A DNA stretch of 64,000 nt, taken from the NCBI RefSeq assembly GCF_020783335.1, contig NZ_CP086068.1, positions 3,782,001-3,846,000 of the forward strand, in the 5' to 3' direction. Below, in pieces: positions 63,138 to 64,000 of the stretch; position 1 is the stretch's first letter; each line of letters opens with the position of its first letter. The DNA is from Mucilaginibacter daejeonensis (lineage in GTDB: Bacteria > Bacteroidota > Bacteroidia > Sphingobacteriales > Sphingobacteriaceae). Below the pieces are notes generated by a model, which saw nothing but the letters and a program-made list of their open reading frames with translations, ran no database searches and was not told the origin of the DNA. The translations under genes and the position numbers were made by a program.

Positions 63138-63184
63138 TAAAAAAAGGTCATTGAGTTATCACCAAAAATGATAGCTCAATGACC
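63138..63184 (-). terminator. Rho-independent terminator of guaB
   Basis: On the minus strand GTCATTGAGCTATCA and TGATAACTCAATGAC form a 15-bp stem with one mismatch and loop TTTTTGG, followed by CTTTTTTT. It ends guaB. Confidence 0.9.
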
Positions 63185-63205
63185 CAGTAACTTTATACCT
63201 AAAAA

Positions 63206-64000
63206 CTACCTGGTGTAGTTAGGTGCTTCTTTAGTGATGGTGATATCGTGCGGGTGCGACTCGCGGATACCGGCCGCCGTAATGCGTACGAAGCGGGCCT
63301 TTTGCAGGGTAGCGATATCCTTGGCACCGCAATACCCCATACTGGCTTTCAAACCGCCAACAAATTGGTAAGTGACCTCGGCCAACGTACCTTTGAAAGG
63401 CACACGACCAACGATACCTTCGGGTACCAATTTCTTGATGTCATCCTCTACGTCCTGAAAATAACGATCTTTTGAACCTGATTCCATGGCCTCGATCGAA
63501 CCCATGCCACGGTATGATTTGAAACGACGGCCTTCGTAAATGATGGTCTCGCCTGGTGATTCTTCCACACCGGCAAATAACGAACCTGCCATGATCGAGC
63601 TAGCACCGGCTGCTATAGCCTTGGCGATATCGCCTGTATGCTTGATACCACCATCAGCGATCACTGGTACGCCGGTACCCTCTAAGGCCTTGGCACACTC
63701 GTAAACAGCATATAGTTGCGGTACACCCACACCAGCAATGATACGGGTCGTACAGATCGAACCCGGACCGATACCCACTTTTACCGCATCGGCACCAGCC
63801 TCGGCCAGCGCGCGGGCAGCATCGGCAGTGGCAATATTACCGGCGATCACTTGCAGATCAGGGTATTTGGCTTTAACGGCTTTCAGTTGGTTGATGACCC
63901 CTTTGGAGTGACCGTGTGCTGTATCGATCGCGATCACATCCACACCTGCTTTAACCAGGGCATCAACACGATCCATGGTATCGGCAGTTACGCCTACGGC
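63206..64000 (-). CDS. guaB: Inosine-5'-monophosphate dehydrogenase (3' part, 5' end outside window)
   Basis: The frame is open to the right edge; 264 residues are visible. It contains the catalytic loop [11 protein letters not shown] with the active-site Cys, the substrate-binding [33 protein letters not shown] and the flap part [15 protein letters not shown] oxidises IMP to XMP with NAD, the first step of GMP synthesis. The CBS domains and N terminus lie outside. Followed by a terminator. Confidence 0.97.
   Translation of the reverse strand, partial: AVGVTADTMDRVDALVKAGVDVIAIDTAHGHSKGVINQLKAVKAKYPDLQVIAGNIATADAARALAEAGADAVKVGIGPGSICTTRIIAGVGVPQLYAVYECAKALEGTGVPVIADGGIKHTGDIAKAIAAGASSIMAGSLFAGVEESPGETIIYEGRRFKSYRGMGSIEAMESGSKDRYFQDVEDDIKKLVPEGIVGRVPFKGTLAEVTYQFVGGLKASMGYCGAKDIATLQKARFVRITAAGIRESHPHDITITKEAPNYTR

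Noticed and set aside
1..64000. CRISPR array, prophage or integrative element across the window
   Set aside because: No regularly spaced direct repeats, integrase, capsid, conjugation or transposase genes were seen.

Overview
The window looks like chromosome from a Sphingobacteriaceae-type Bacteroidota, probably Mucilaginibacter or a close relative. The reasons are a SusC/SusD pair, many lipoproteins and secreted glycosidases, GbsR/MarR, DUF4199 and BatA-type families, AT-rich TAnnTTTG-like -7 elements, and the general absence of strong Shine-Dalgarno sites. The genus is inferred from gene content only. I saw no phage, IS transposase, integrase, CRISPR array or rRNA. There is one tRNA (His).

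Layout. 0-7.3 kb: carbohydrate-use locus with the end of a GH28-like beta-helix protein, a LacI regulator, a myo-inositol oxygenase and a SusC/SusD importer. 7.4-15.9 kb: two CheY-like receivers, an apparently frameshifted lipoprotein gene, an unassigned lipoprotein with a glycosidase-like look, two separate oxidoreductase/TetR modules with visible operators, a truncated alpha/beta hydrolase and an 816-bp stretch with no recognisable gene. 16.0-20.1 kb: tRNA-His, RNase HI, fructose-1,6-bisphosphatase, a phosphoesterase and a GH39-like glycosidase. 20.1-24.4 kb: a block (membrane proteins, SRPBCC, TIGR01777 epimerase, DCC-family protein) with a GbsR/MarR regulator and two copies of an intergenic repeat. 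24.4-26.4 kb: arsenic resistance operon (ArsR, thioredoxin-type ArsC, ACR3 pump) with two near-identical operators.

26.6-35 kb (minus strand): a sulfatase, then a co-directional set made of an HD-domain/Pycsar-effector-like membrane fusion, polyphosphate kinase 1, an SdiA-regulated-type lipoprotein and a 781-residue GAF-like protein. This is the best candidate for an undescribed signalling or defence module. 35-43.2 kb (plus strand): PAP2 phosphatase, two family-2 glycosyltransferases split by a small four-helix-bundle gene lying between 33-bp imperfect inverted repeats, a membrane protein, a GH3-family acyl-adenylating enzyme, then dxr and rseP. 43.3-53.3 kb: small envelope proteins, a NarL-type two-component pair, a dihydroorotase-like protein that lacks its metal ligands, a BatA-type membrane protein and a TPR histidine kinase. 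53.5-64 kb: aldo/keto reductase, a Ser/Arg-rich lipoprotein, GH20 hexosaminidase, thioredoxin reductase, an XRE regulator, LOG-family protein, carboxylesterase and the 3' part of guaB, which runs off the right edge.

Start sites were moved downstream of the longest frame where a signal peptide, a known N-terminal motif, an operator or a repeat showed that the extension is not coding. Frameshifts are reported as seen. I cannot tell mutation from sequencing error.
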